DNA from: Gorsachius magnificus
Taxonomy: Eukaryota > Chordata > Aves > Pelecaniformes > Ardeidae
NCBI GenBank assembly: GCA_034008185.1
Contig: CM067086.1
Span: forward strand, 16,777,507-16,841,506
Direction: 5' to 3'
DNA: 64,000 nt
This document shows positions 37,630 through 50,093 of the stretch, piece after piece; position 1 is the stretch's first letter; every line of letters begins with the position of its first letter. Both the position numbers and the translations under genes were made by a program. The notes below the pieces were generated by a model, which was not told where the DNA came from, made no database searches, and saw only the letters and a list, made by a program, of their open reading frames with translations.

Positions 37630-40600
37630 CTTTACAATGAAAGGGAAAAGAGAAAACATGTTAAAACAGCCAGACAGCATGCCAGACAGTACACACTGAA
37701 ACTGCAAAATCACAGTACAAAAAAGTCATTCCATCTTTGAACATGAAAATACTGTAAAATTATAAGGCAATAATGATTAACAGTGCCCCCCACCTCAGCA
37801 AAGAAAGTTTGTTTCAGCAGTCCTGCAGTCAAGCTAGAAACTTAAATGAGCCAAGGGACAGCTGGCCCCAGTGTAGAAGAATGATGCCTTTCCAGAGGGG
37901 GTACTTTGCTGAATGCAAAGACCAGCTGAAGACACTAACAAACAGGTTATCCGCTAGGATAAATCATCATTTTTTTACTAAGGCTTCAGAAATGAGGGAG
38001 TGGAAGTTGGCCCGCTTCTTTTTATCAACCTTCCATTTTTTTCTGCCAGGTGGAGCACATTATCAATGAAATATGAAATTGTTAAAGGCTATGTAATTTT
38101 CCCCAAAAATTGTTTTTAAAGCTTTATGATCTTAGAAAATATAGAGTATCCTTTGCAGGGGGATCTTTCCCGTAACTCAAAGACTTGCTGCTAAAGGAAA
38201 ATGTCTCAAAGAAAGACTTTGTAACTTCTTTCCTTTCTCTGATGCTGAGAACTACCTCAGTTTATTTTGTTACATGGCTTCTGCCTTGCAGGTTGACAAA
38301 ATTCAGTAAGAAAGTGTACTGACAACTGTAGGGGAGACAAAAGTGTTAGTGGTATGACAAAGACATGAATACATCACATTGCAGCACAATCAAAATACGT
38401 TTCGAGTGACACACCAGGCAGGAGAATTGAAGACCAAGAACCACACGTTTTGTTTGTATGGCGTTCACATGACTGAAGACAGTCCTCAGCAGATGCACGT
38501 TATGGATCCAGATGTTTGTCTGGAAAAGTGTAAGCTGACATATGCAGTCCATGTAATCACAGGAGCGCGAGTGATTTAAAAGAAAATATGAAACTCATTT
38601 TCCCTTGCGAAATACTATGGACCAAATATATTATTTTTCAGATGGTGTGTGCCTAGCATTACTTCTTAATAAAAGTTTAAAAAGAAAATGGGCTAAGGAA
38701 CATGCAGACCAAGGTGATTTACATACACTATCCAAACACTTTTGTTCTAGGAGTGGTGTTTACTATAGAAACTACGCAAAATGCTAAAACTAAATTTCTG
38801 AAATTGCCAGAGGGAAAACCCCCTTGAATATTTGCAAATGTGTTTAACAGCTTGGGAAAAATATTTTTTATTATTTGGTACAGCACGTATTCATCAGTAC
38901 ATGACTTCAGTACTCAAGTGTGATAATTTCAACCACACTTCTGTAGTTCCCAGTTTTACAGCCAAACAATAGCCCGTTATATCAGCTTTGTCATTAGTGT
39001 TGAAAATAGCTAGGTTCACTCTATCTTTAATTTAAAAGGCTCCAGTGTCAACCTGATGGTTTTAAAACAATTTAACACATTTTAATTGTCTCATTTATAG
39101 GCAATATATGCAATTGCTGGAACAGTAGTGCTTTATAAACTCATGGCAGGGTTGTGCCAAATTGGTCAGTGCTTTCGTGCTGTTACGCTTTGCGAGGAGA
39201 GCTGGTCGCTGGCAACTTTCCTTCTACACAAGGAGCTTTGATCAAAGCTCAAGTTATGCATGTGAGGTCAGCTCTGCTAATACAGAGCTCAGCGCTGAAT
39301 GTGGAAAAAAATCAACCTTAATTTGTCAAAGTCTCATCTGAGCTGAAGTAGCAACTCAGTTGCGGGGAGAGCGCGTGAGAAGTAAACGTGGGTAATGTCA
39401 GAGGACTCCTGGCCAGAGCAAAGCAAGGTGGAATGGTTTATGGTTTAGTAATTAGGGTCAGATTTCAACATGAGTTGCTCAGGCTGCTTGACAGAGGAGG
39501 GAATTTGGCACCAGGCAGGTGTAGCAATTTTTTGCATTAAGTGGCAATGTGGGCTCTGTCTCCCTGAGCAGAAAACTAGCCTGGCTGTTAGATGCTTAGT
39601 CTTGAAAACTGTACTAGGACCTGAAGCCTGACTCGAATGTTCTGGTCTTGCACTTTATTAAAAATCTAAGTCTCATTCGTAAGAGATTTGGTACCCGTTT
39701 CCTTCTCTTGCAGCCGAAGCTCTCTGGGAGGTGCAGATGTTGGCTCTTTCAGCGGGAGTGCTGGGGCCCCAAAGGAAGCCCTCCATGCCACTCCAAGCCC
39801 CAGATGAGGCTTCAGAACAGGGGAGGAGCACAAGGTCTAAGGCATGAGAAGTTGGAGAAATGAATTGTGGTATGATGGGAGACCTTGAATGGAGTTGTGC
39901 CTCTGTAACATAAAGAAAAAGGTTAACTTAAAAGTGTGGAACCCCTTGATGTTGTTATATGGCTGATACAGAGAATGTTTCCACTTTTTAAAGTAATGAC
40001 ATTTTAGGTAGCGGGTACCAAACAGACATCTAGACAAGAAAAAAAAAGGCTTTTGTTTTTCCATGTGTCAGGGTTATATTCATTGCTGTTACGTTTCAGT
40101 TTAAAAATTCATGGCCCTGTTGAGGTAATGTTTTATTTGGCAAGCTTGCCAATTCCAAATTTATCCTTTTATTTATAATATTTGGTAGGCCTTGTATTTG
40201 GCTGCTGGTGAAATAGCAAGGGAATTACCCAAAGTTATTATTTTATTACAGTTGTAAAAGCCACCTCAGAAATGGACTCCAGTAAGAAATGAACTTCTGT
40301 TTTAGAGGTGAAGAGCTGGACTGTGAAGTGCTGCTCTAAGTCTGTTGTTAAGACTGAAAACTCAATGGAGTTTCTGCTACAGCGAGAAATATGTAAGAAC
40401 AACGAGACCAGGCACTACAGTAACTATAGCTGAAAATGAAATGGGTTAAGTTAGGAGGAGAGATACTATAGGGAAAGAAGTCTTTTCTTCTCCGTAATAT
40501 TTTTAGGCTGGGTTCCAGCTATATGTGGAAAAAAAAAATAAGAAATTTGTTCCCTATAAAGCACACATACACCCCCAAGTATCCAAAAATAAGCCAAAAT

Positions 40601-40888
40601 CATTGAAGTCTTATTCACAACTTCATGTGATGAATTACACATTTAACAAGCACTGGGTTATTAAGCTGTTTGAATACAGTCCTCTAACTATTTTCTGATA
40701 TGTTTAGCATGTTACCACTTCATAGACATCTGTATTAAAACATTTGAAACTAGTTTTGTGACTTAACTTTCAAAAAATACTTTATGGATAGATTCTTAAA
40801 CCACTACACATAGTAACAAAAAGTTTATGCACAATCCTGCTTGTATTTTCCAGTACTTGAGAAATTCTTTCCTTATTTCTTTTTTTTT

Positions 40889-40911
40889 AAAACAAAACAA
40901 AACAAAACAAA
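40889..40911. repeat. (AAAAC)n microsatellite
   Basis: About four tandem AAAAC units following a T-run, inside the 7.9-kb BBOX1 intron. Confidence 0.9.
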
Positions 40912-43872
40912 GGGGCTCTTCAGGACAAAACCTGGTCTGAAGAGTAATTTTAAAAACATTTCAAAGCATTAATGACTGACATCACCAGTATGGCGATGAG
41001 AGCAGCTAAACATTAAGATATCAGGCTGCAACATGTGTGCATGTGCACGGAGAGGAAGATGTGGTTGATAGTGGTGCAGTAAAACGGAGAGCAACTCCTT
41101 TGAGCAGGTTTAGTATTTTGCAACCTAACTTTCTATTTACAGCCTTTGTAATTAATTAAAGAAACTCCTCTTAAACCACGGAAAAAAGATAAACCAACTC
41201 CTTTGTACAAAGTGTTGGGAAGACAGTGCTCAGAAGCAGCGTCTCAAACCATACAGTGGTCTGTAAACCACACACATGCAAACGGATGATGCTTTTGTAA
41301 AACATTTCCTATAGACTTCATCCAGCACCAGAAGAATGCAAGGGCAGGCACTATCCTTCATCTTTTACACCTCCTTGGCAGAACAACAGGGCTGTACAGT
41401 TCTGGCAGCTTAGCTTTGTATTACTGTGAGTGCTATGTTGGAGTAGGTGTGCCTTTGCTGTGCAGCCTTAACAATGGCACCATTACAGCGCATCTTGGAG
41501 ACAGCTACACAGCGCCTGGTCTCTCAACTGGCGAAGTGAAAGCCAAGATGTAAGGCATGGCAGGCTCGCCCCAGACCAGCTCCTTGACTCTGGCTCTGAA
41601 CTCTGGAGCGGGCTGCCTTTGTGCATACAGTTACTTTCCTTGCAAGCTGGCAACGTATTCTGAAAGTGCGTTCAACAGTTTTGGTTCTCTCCCCAAAAAT
41701 CTTGGCTCTGCTACTACGCACATTGTATCATACACACCCTACCCCTTTTATAACTGTGCCTTCCCTTCAGCACTGCAGCAAACACTCTTTGCCTTGGTGA
41801 CTTCACCCTGTGGCAGAGCTGGTTTTTGTTACTTGAAATCCAAAACTGATCTTTGGATGTCAGGCTCTCTCTGACATTATGTTCTTCAGATTTGAATTTA
41901 ATATTGCAAAATCAACCTAATCACACACAGAAACATAATTAGCAACTGTCAAATGACCTAGAGTAAATCTAACCATGGTGGCTCAGCTGGGGTGATGTAA
42001 ACCAGGCTTCAAGACTTAGAAATACTACAGCTGTGTTTAAAAAGCAAAAAAGGAAAAACCCCGAAATTCCACTAAGCTAAATATTCCAAGTGTATTTTCT
42101 TTTAAATGCAGAATTCTTAGTCAGTTAGAAAATGTTCATAACATTGAAACCCTCTTTCTGCAGCCTAATAAATGCATGAGTTAGTAAATAGGTTTTGGAA
42201 AAGCAAGGAGACTTACAGCCTTTTATCATTCCTTTATTGTGAACCCTAATTCTTAAGAAAATCTAAGAATAAGGTTTAATCAACACCAATAGTAAATCTG
42301 ATTTAAACAGTGAAAGGAGCTCTAACTATTGCTTGCTCAAAGGGTGTGGACCAAGGTCACATTTCAACTTTGATCTTGTATGGAATTTTAATGGGCAGGA
42401 GATTCTTTGTAGGATGTATTAAAACATTTTTAAATATGTGTATTTCTCTCATATATCTCTCTCCACATAGCTATATATCTACCTGTCTACCTCAAAGACT
42501 CAGAACTCATCCTGACAAATTAGTTTTATTGAAACCATCGTTAAAGAGAATGAACATTAATTCAAGCTGTCTTAAAACAAGGTGAAGCATTTAATAATCG
42601 TTACTGTTTATAAACATATTAGGGAAGGGCCAGTGAGGGGCAAGACTAACTTTTTTTAACTGGAAATAAAACATTCTGATGACAAAACTGATAAACTGAC
42701 AAATCTCCCCAGGGCAGTCTGAATCTCTTGTCAGCTGAACTTAGACAAGGAAAGTATATCCTAACACTTAATGCACATTTATACAGTAAGGGAGTTTTCG
42801 GTCTCTCAAGCTCAGAGTTACTACAAGCTGGATGTTGCAGACAGTTTCAAACAGACAGAATTAATTTTAAACAGCAAGAATGATTAAGAAAATGGTAGGG
42901 GTTTTTTATCTTACAATGCTGCTGAATTAAATATCAAAAAATTTGAATACCTTGGTGAAAAACATGTTGCAGAAGGCTCAGCAGATTGACAACGGGTGAA
43001 ACACAGGGGGTTGCCATGCCAAGAACATTAGTCTAGAAGATCTAAAGATCATTTCTAGTTTTAGGGTCTAGGAACTTCTAGATCCAGTTCCTCATCCCTG
43101 AAACTGAGGAAAGCAACTAAAGATTCTGTTGCAACCCAAGCACAAATCCATGGTATACACTGAAGGGGGTTGTATGGGGGTTTTTTTGTTATTGATTAGG
43201 TTTTGGGGTTTGGTTTTTTTTTCTTCTCACCTGAGGTATTTTTGAGATATTATATTTTTTCTTTTAGCAGTATGCTTAAACAAAGAACCAACATTTTTTG
43301 TTGTTAGCTGGAGCTTGCTGTATTTGTTCCTTACTCAAAATGCTTGTGCAACTCTCCAGATACAAACAGAATGAATGTTTCATCCCTCAGATATGATCAG
43401 GGTTGGATACCTCAAAGAATTTCCTAGTATCTGTTATTAGGATCACATCAAAACAGAAATAGAAAGCAGTACTATTTCCACAATGATGCAAACTTCAAAT
43501 TGAGACGGTAGTAAACTGCCAACCATAGGAGTGCTTGACATTGGGAATGCTATTAATGATAGACAAAGTTCTGTAGCACTGGATGAGGTTTCAGAGTTGA
43601 GCAGCAGGTTCTGCACCCATTTATTTTAGTAGGATTAACCTGACTGAATCCCAGTTAACTTTGAAAACCACTTTTTTCTTCTGGCACAGTACACAGAAAG
43701 AAGAAACCACACCTTAATGAAAGTACTTCTCGTAACTACCCTAATATATTTATACATTACTCCCTTTAAAGCTTTACAAATATTTATCATGGCTGCTGGA
43801 ACTGACAAAAGGTTCATAATACTCATGGTATTTTAAAGCAGTTATTCTCTCCATCCCTTCTTTTTGAAAGAC

Positions 43873-43886
43873 AAAAAAAAAAAAAA
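43873..43886. repeat. Poly-A tract
   Basis: Run of 14 A in the 7.9-kb BBOX1 intron. Confidence 0.85.
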
Positions 43887-45519
43887 TAATGACATCCTCA
43901 CAGGCTGTTCTACATGCTATGAGTTCACTTGAGCTTCTGCTAATTTCTAGCAAACTTCTTGAGCCAGCTTTCCTGATTTGAAGCATGGGTGAAAGTTCTA
44001 TACAAACAAGTTGACTTTCAACATAAATTAAAAAAACCAAAGGATGGAGATTGGGTCAGAAGCAACTTATACACTGCTAGAAGTTGCTAATACATTACAA
44101 CAGCTATTTCTCTGCCTCTTAGAAATTGTTCGCTGAATCTAAAAGCCAGCAGCATCAACGACATCTTTTTCCATAGCTGATGATGGAGTAATATCTGCAA
44201 AATGAAGATGTAGCAATAAATGTGAATAAGCATCATAGCTTGAAGAAGGGACCTTTTGTTCACCTTCCTCCCCTTCACCTCACAATTAAAGTTCTGAGTT
44301 CATGTATTTTTCCTGGTCTCACAGTGCTGCTTTCACCAGCTTCAGCTGCATCACATATTCCAGCAGGGCTCATATGTGCCTTCACACAGGAGTGTTAAAG
44401 GGCAGAAAATCTTTCTTTCAGACTTGCACCCTTGGGGGAATTTGGTCTTTCTGGCCAAGGTTGAAATTTTTTCTCCATTTCTATTTATTTTAACTTTTTT
44501 TTTTGAGGAGAGACTGGTTATGGCCCACATGAAGGAGAACTCTAGCCATAATTTTTATTATCTTTTATTCTATTATGGGGGAGAAGTAACCTTTTCAGAT
44601 AGGCAACCCTGAACAGTCTCATTTTGGTAGCTGTTCAGGCACCAAGAAATCACAATTATGTTTAAATATTACTACCTATTTTTGTCAAATTTTTGAGAAT
44701 AAACACCCACCCAAGTGATAGGTTTTTTATATGCATTGTAAAAAATTATACCAACAGCTGGGGGTGAGGGACAGGACTATGTATTCGCTAACAACGCTGC
44801 TCCTTTACTTGGCTAGATGGAGGATGCTGACTCAGCTCAGCAATATGTGAGCCACCATCGTTGTTTGTTTATTTGCCTAGTAGGTGCTTGAGGAGGTAGA
44901 GGTTCAGTTTACCACCTCTTGGCATCAAAAGGATGATTTAGAGGTTCCTGTTTGCACTCCTGCAGGCCAGGCTCTTATTTTTACAAAAAAGCAGTTTTAA
45001 AAAAGTGCTTGCTGGGACTGGTTGTGGCTTTCTAGAGCAGACTTGGTTGAAAGCAGAGAAATGGGTACTCTGCCCAGCTTCTTGGCAATGTGAGACACGA
45101 CATCATCTTAGACTTACCTATTTCCTTGACTCAAAAAATCAGGCTAAGAAAAAGTTTCAGTAGAAAAAACCTCCTCTATTCAGAAGGGGACTGGATTAGG
45201 GATTTTTGATTTTGTCTATGGTGTGGATAAGTACTGCTACCTCATGGTTATAATTTATTTGACATCATCTGTTTTCAGGCATTTTTCCTTCTCTCAGCAG
45301 TTAATGTTATAGCTGCTGCTCTTTACATACCCTGCCTGTGATAGCAAAGCCATCATACAGAATAGTAATTGATACCACATTTCCTAACATGCAGAGAACA
45401 AAAAAATTTCACCTTGTTTTAGTAAGCTAATTCACAAAAGAGGTCCAGCAAGCTGAAGTGAAATACATTAGAGGTGTTTACATAGCTGGCAAAGCAAGGA
45501 TAATAAAAACCCAACTCAC

Positions 45520-45718
45520 CCATAAAAAGTGAGACGCAGGAACCCAATCCTGTGGCCAAGTTTAACCAACTCGCCCTGCCTAGCAGCAGCTCCTGTTAGT
45601 AGCACAATTCCTACTTTCTTTAGGGTGCACAGCCATGTGTACGCACGTTCATCATTGTACATGATTTCTTCAAAAGGTATTTCAGGAAGTTGCAGGTCTG
45701 AGCCCCAGTACTGGCGTT
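45520..45718 (-). CDS. BBOX1: BBOX1 coding exon, residues ~112-178
   Basis: This is the most upstream BBOX1 exon found here (199 nt). It begins after a good pyrimidine-rich acceptor (TTCCCTTTCAG) in phase 1, completing a Glu codon as ERQYWGSDLQLPEIPFEE, and ends at GG before the donor GTGAGTTGG. It covers the entry to the catalytic double-stranded beta-helix domain, with the family stretch TLKKVGIVLLTG and the end LRLTFYG. Y177, the first aromatic-cage residue binding the trimethylammonium group, is the third residue from the end of TFYG. An ATG-initiated reading through the acceptor (MSLISSLSE...) is intronic translation and not a real start. The next exon lies 7.9 kb downstream on this strand. 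Confidence 0.93.
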
Positions 45719-48700
45719 CTGAAAGGGAAGAAATAAGAGACAAGCGCTTAGTTATTTTAGCATCAAAGCTCAGGACATAGGCAAGGTATGAAGTTCATGG
45801 GATTTCTATGCATTTGTGAATACTCAGTCAATTCTGCAGTCAACCACCTGAAGCTGGGTCCCTACTTTGCATGGATAACAAGCAATCTTTATGAAAGGCA
45901 ACAAAACAATATAGTTAAAAAAATTTAAATCAGAAGTTGAATAAAAGACCATTTGAAGAAGTCTTTTTTTTATCAAGAGTACATCAGAAATGTGCATATT
46001 CCTTTTTCTGTCTGTACTGGTAAACCACAAGAGCGAAAATTTGAAACTGAGACTGCTTTCAAAGTTTCTTGTCTAGGGTAAAATAGCATGGAGCACCCTG
46101 AGGTCTCCCTCACAGGTACTATTGTATGGATGTATAATAATAAAAAGATTATATTCCCGATGAAGGGACGAAGACACACATCAATATAACAGCTTAAAAG
46201 CAGAGTAACTACATCAGTTGTATGTGACCCATCAATTTTTTTTGTAGATTTGCCTTCATGAAATTATATCTAGTTACATGAAATTCTGCGGGATGGTGTA
46301 ATTCCTTGTCTTTTCCTCTGCAGATTTTTTTGTGAGCATTGATCTTATTCCAGGAAGAAGCAAACGAGAGCCCAAGATGTTAACAAGTCCAAGCGTTGCC
46401 AGAAGACAAAGAAAATGATGGAAAGACTGGGCACAACAACTTCTTGTCCATTGCTCATTCTCAAATGAAATTGATGGTAAGAGCATATGACAATAGAAGA
46501 GTGCTAGAACTGCTGTACCATAACTAGACATTTGCTTGCTGAACAGACCTTGTGATATAAAAGGTGGAAGCCTACAGCCATTTGTTAGAGGCAGGTATAG
46601 ACTTGCAGGCAGAATGGAAAGTGCTTTTGAGCCTGGCTTTTGTTCGCACCTTTTGATGCTCCCCTCTTCTTTCTTTTTGTCCCCTCAAACCAGCATCAGC
46701 TGCACAGTACATGATCCAATGCTTTAAAAGGAGTGAAAATCTGTGCAACTTTACAATGAAATGCTGCTTAGCCTCATCCTTTTAAGTATTTACAGCTGCC
46801 CAAATACTGCTAAATCTGTACCTTTCTCTAACAGTTTGTCTATACCTGTAGCTATAGATGGCAATTTCTAATGCGTGACCAATTCTTACTACTGTTTTCT
46901 AGTATCACGGTTCTGTAGTGGTTATTTGCTTTGATTTAATAATGTTTTCTAAAGATCTCATAACCTATCCTAAAGAAATCACATTCTGGTTTAGATGGAG
47001 AGTTACAAAATAGATGTCACCTAATACAGAGAGAGGAAATAAAACTAAAATACTGGGTCCTAACTAGAAACCAATTGTTTTCTCTTAACTGTATTATTTT
47101 CTGAGGAAGAATGTACTCTGGTGTCAGACTACATGGCCGTATATCCATTTGTGAAGATACTCTACAGAAGAGACAAGCATAAACATACAGTGACAAAATA
47201 ATGTAATAATTAGATATGATCATGAAATCTAGGCAGATTTTTCATGTTATGAAGGGCTACGCAACCCAAATCTCATCTTCCAACATGAGAAAGTTCTGAA
47301 AGTTATACCTGCAGTATTCTGCATTCAACGCAACTGTACACACTTACAATTTCTGATCTGGATTGCAGTGCTGGAGGCTGCACCTGGAAAAGGAAAGGCT
47401 TGTTACGTGTCTAGCCAGGCAGACAGACTCAAATCCCCCAGGCACGCTGTGGGAAGGCATAGTGACTGCTCACACCGTAAGTCCTGCTCTGCCTATTTTA
47501 AGTGCCAGGATATGTCCCTCACCTGATTAGGCTTCCCCAGAGGAGAATACACAACTCCTTTAGCATTGATCTTGGCATCTGGTCACCACTGAAGGCAAGA
47601 TGATGATTTAGCCACAACTTCAACTACTGCAGCCAAGCTCTTGGCTGTCCTCGCTGATCTCCAGGACCACTTGCTGACTAACTCTGGTGTGTCACTGCAG
47701 GTCACTTGGGCACAGGCTGGCAACCGAGACCAGCATCCTCTGAACTGCTGTGTTAGATGTGGGGAGGTCAGCTCCCACCAGGCAGAGGGAGGGGAACTCA
47801 GCAGAGGCTAGCTAGTCTTCTCTTACCAGCAAGTATTTTTGCCCTGCTTCACCAAAAACCCTATGTCTGGGCATTAAGGCATTAGTGCACCTGGATTCTG
47901 GCTGCTCCTAATTAGATTCTGGGCTGTGGAGTTAGTTATTATTTCTTGCTTTTAATTTAATTCTTTCTGGTTTATTTTGTGTCCTCTCTCCTGTGTATTT
48001 CCTTCCTTCTCCATGAGGCAACCTTAGATTTTGAGACCCTGACTCAAAGCTGTCAAGACAGGGATTTTCTCTTTCTCGTAAGATCTTGAAAACAAAGGTA
48101 AGAAGGAATTTCTATCAGTGGATAGTCTTAGCCTGTGTTGGAGGCACTCTCAGTTCCAATGTGAGCAGTAGGAATGGCTCAAATGTTTACAGAGCTAGGC
48201 AGTTACTTCACATGCACCTAAAAATAGCTTTTCCTTTCCTGCCTCATTTCTGTCCCAGGACAGAAGTCCCATGCCTTCCAATTTATTCCTCCCAATTTCA
48301 GGCAACATCTACCTTTCTCCAGATGAGATACAGACCCACAGAGATGAAGTAATTTAGAACTTGTCTCTCGCTACTTTTCATTTTCAGGGCTTTGGATGGC
48401 TCATGGCAAATCACCACTTACCATTGCAGTTACTGGGGAATGTGCCCACACTCACTCAAGGGTGATCCGAGTCCCAAGACCCTCCCTTAGGAGTCCAGAA
48501 GTGCACCCGAGAGAGAAGTGCAGGCAACCTGTTTGCTGAGCCTAGGCCTCACCAGCTTCTGGGACACTTGCAGAAGTGTTTGAGCTCTGGTCCAGAGAGG
48601 AGAAGCTTTACACAGAACAGCCCTTCAGGTCAGAAGTGCTGCTGGAGGCCTCCTTTCAGAGAAGGTTCAGAAATGACAAGAGCTGCTCTCCACTTCTTGT

Positions 48701-50093
48701 GGTCCACAACAGCAGATGGCAGCTAATGGGGGAAAGCCTGTCCAATTAAATAAGTCTTGGGAATCAGCTGGGGGAAAGCCTCTCTACTTACTCATGGCTG
48801 AGGACATACATGTCTAGAGTAAGTCTTGGCAACCTCCCTGGGATGATATTTTCTTGGCATTTTCCCTCAAGTAAACACATTCTTTCAAGAGGACTCCAAA
48901 AGGGAGTTGCAGCTGAACAGCCACCCATCACAGAGGAAGGTAGCCAAAATGGTGGCCTATTGCACATAAAAAGGAACAAGCAAATTATAAGAATTGTCTT
49001 AAACACAGTAAATAGCACACTAAGATAATGTAACTAGTGACTGTGTGTAAGCATTTTATAGCACAGGATAAATTAGAATAGCAAAATCAGCAATTGGCAC
49101 TCTATGAAATAGCTAAGAAAAAACATACACAGAGTAAGTAAGCACAAAAAGGAAGGCAACTGCACATGTGAAGAACAGAAACAAATACAAGAAGTAAGAA
49201 GTGTTAGAGAGATAAAAACCTCATGTATACAGCACGGGTAAACCAAAAAACCCACAAAGACCAATAAGAAAGAAAAAAAAAAAAAAAGACAACAAAAAGC
49301 AATGAAAAAACCCAAGAAAAAAGATCATATCCTACTCCAGGTCTGGCTTACTTAAGCAAAAAATACTCTCCCCCCTTACCTTAAAAGCTGAAGAAAACAC
49401 AGCAGCCACTCTAAGGTACAACTACTAAACTCAGGCACCTAGCTCTCTGCTGTTTTATACTTGTGGCTAATTTAGGACAAGCTTGTTAAGGCCTGATTGT
49501 TTGCAGTGTGCAGTTATGGTGATTAAGGACTTCTCCTTGGCAATGTGTGCTATTAATGAGAGTCAATCCAGTAAAAGGTTGTATTGAAGTTTTTCAACTT
49601 ATGCTGATGTCATTTAACCATATCACCACATCTGTAACTATATATAAAGGTATGTCTGGACAGATGGATGCAGAGCTTCAGCTATATCAAACAGAAAATG
49701 CAGCAGCAGCAGCCACCTCATATTCCCCAAATAAAACTGACTGGGTGAGGTGCTGTGGGGTGGGCAGTACCGCAATGCTCTGGTGTAGCCAAGGGGAGGG
49801 GTGCTGGTCGATGCAGGACGGGGGCAGACCTGGGGCAGGGTGGGCATGGATAAGGCCACCCAAGAGCTTGGACCCAGTGAGCTCTTCGAAGACAACTGCA
49901 GGGCAGAGGCAGCCTACATCTGAGGGTGAGCGCAGGCACTATGCTACAGCCACAGTGCAGAAAGAGAACCCAGAGAAAAAACAATGTAAGCCCAAGATAA
50001 TGAATGAGATCCTTGATGTGAAATGAAAAAGAATAAAAAATTACACTTAATTCTTAAAGGCTCAAACTTCTGAAATGACACGGAGCGATACCT
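45719..50093 (-). other. BBOX1: Upstream BBOX1 intron, part 1
   Basis: Sequence 5' of the first BBOX1 exon found, so inferred to be intronic. No coding exon recognised. An A-run lies near 49273. The last ~350 bp before the tandem array are richer in GC and carry chance ORFs on both strands, one of 159 codons with a short Ala run. Confidence 0.55.

Larger units (their letters stand above)
37630..45519 (-). other. BBOX1: BBOX1 intron, 7.9 kb
   Basis: GT-AG intron between the exons for residues 112-178 and 178-213. It is AT-rich and mostly unique-looking, with an AAAAC pentamer microsatellite near 40889 and an A-run near 43873. I saw no clear CR1 copy or additional exon. The exon phases on both sides join correctly without one. 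Confidence 0.8.
33012..45718 (-). other. BBOX1: BBOX1 gene, 3' part (five terminal coding exons and four introns)
   Basis: Gamma-butyrobetaine dioxygenase is a cytosolic Fe(II)/2-oxoglutarate oxygenase that hydroxylates gamma-butyrobetaine to L-carnitine. Five minus-strand exons join in frame across GT-AG sites to give 276 residues plus a stop. Counting back from the stop and setting the human length at 387, the fragment equals residues 112-387. The Fe ligands fall exactly at H202, D204 and H347, the 2-oxoglutarate-binding arginine at R360, and the aromatic-cage residues at Y177, W181, Y194 and Y366, so there is no net indel against the human protein. No frameshift or internal stop is seen, so the gene looks functional. 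Introns measure 1646, 673, 1668 and 7890 bp from 3' to 5'. The N-terminal zinc-binding domain (about residues 1-111) is not in the window. TMLHE, the related carnitine-pathway oxygenase, is the alternative, but the C-terminal sequence fits BBOX1 much better. Confidence 0.95.

Noticed and set aside
33012..45718. TMLHE instead of BBOX1
   Set aside because: The C-terminal block HLEGAYADWDVVMSRLR and the residue spacing to the stop fit BBOX1.
45719..45743. ATG start for the BBOX1 exon (MSLISSLSE...)
   Set aside because: The ATG lies upstream of a good acceptor in intron sequence. The conserved protein begins at the ERQYWG segment and needs upstream exons.
49547..50026. 159-codon ORF just before the satellite
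   Set aside because: No recognised domain. The opposite strand is equally open over the same GC-rich patch, and it ends at the array edge.
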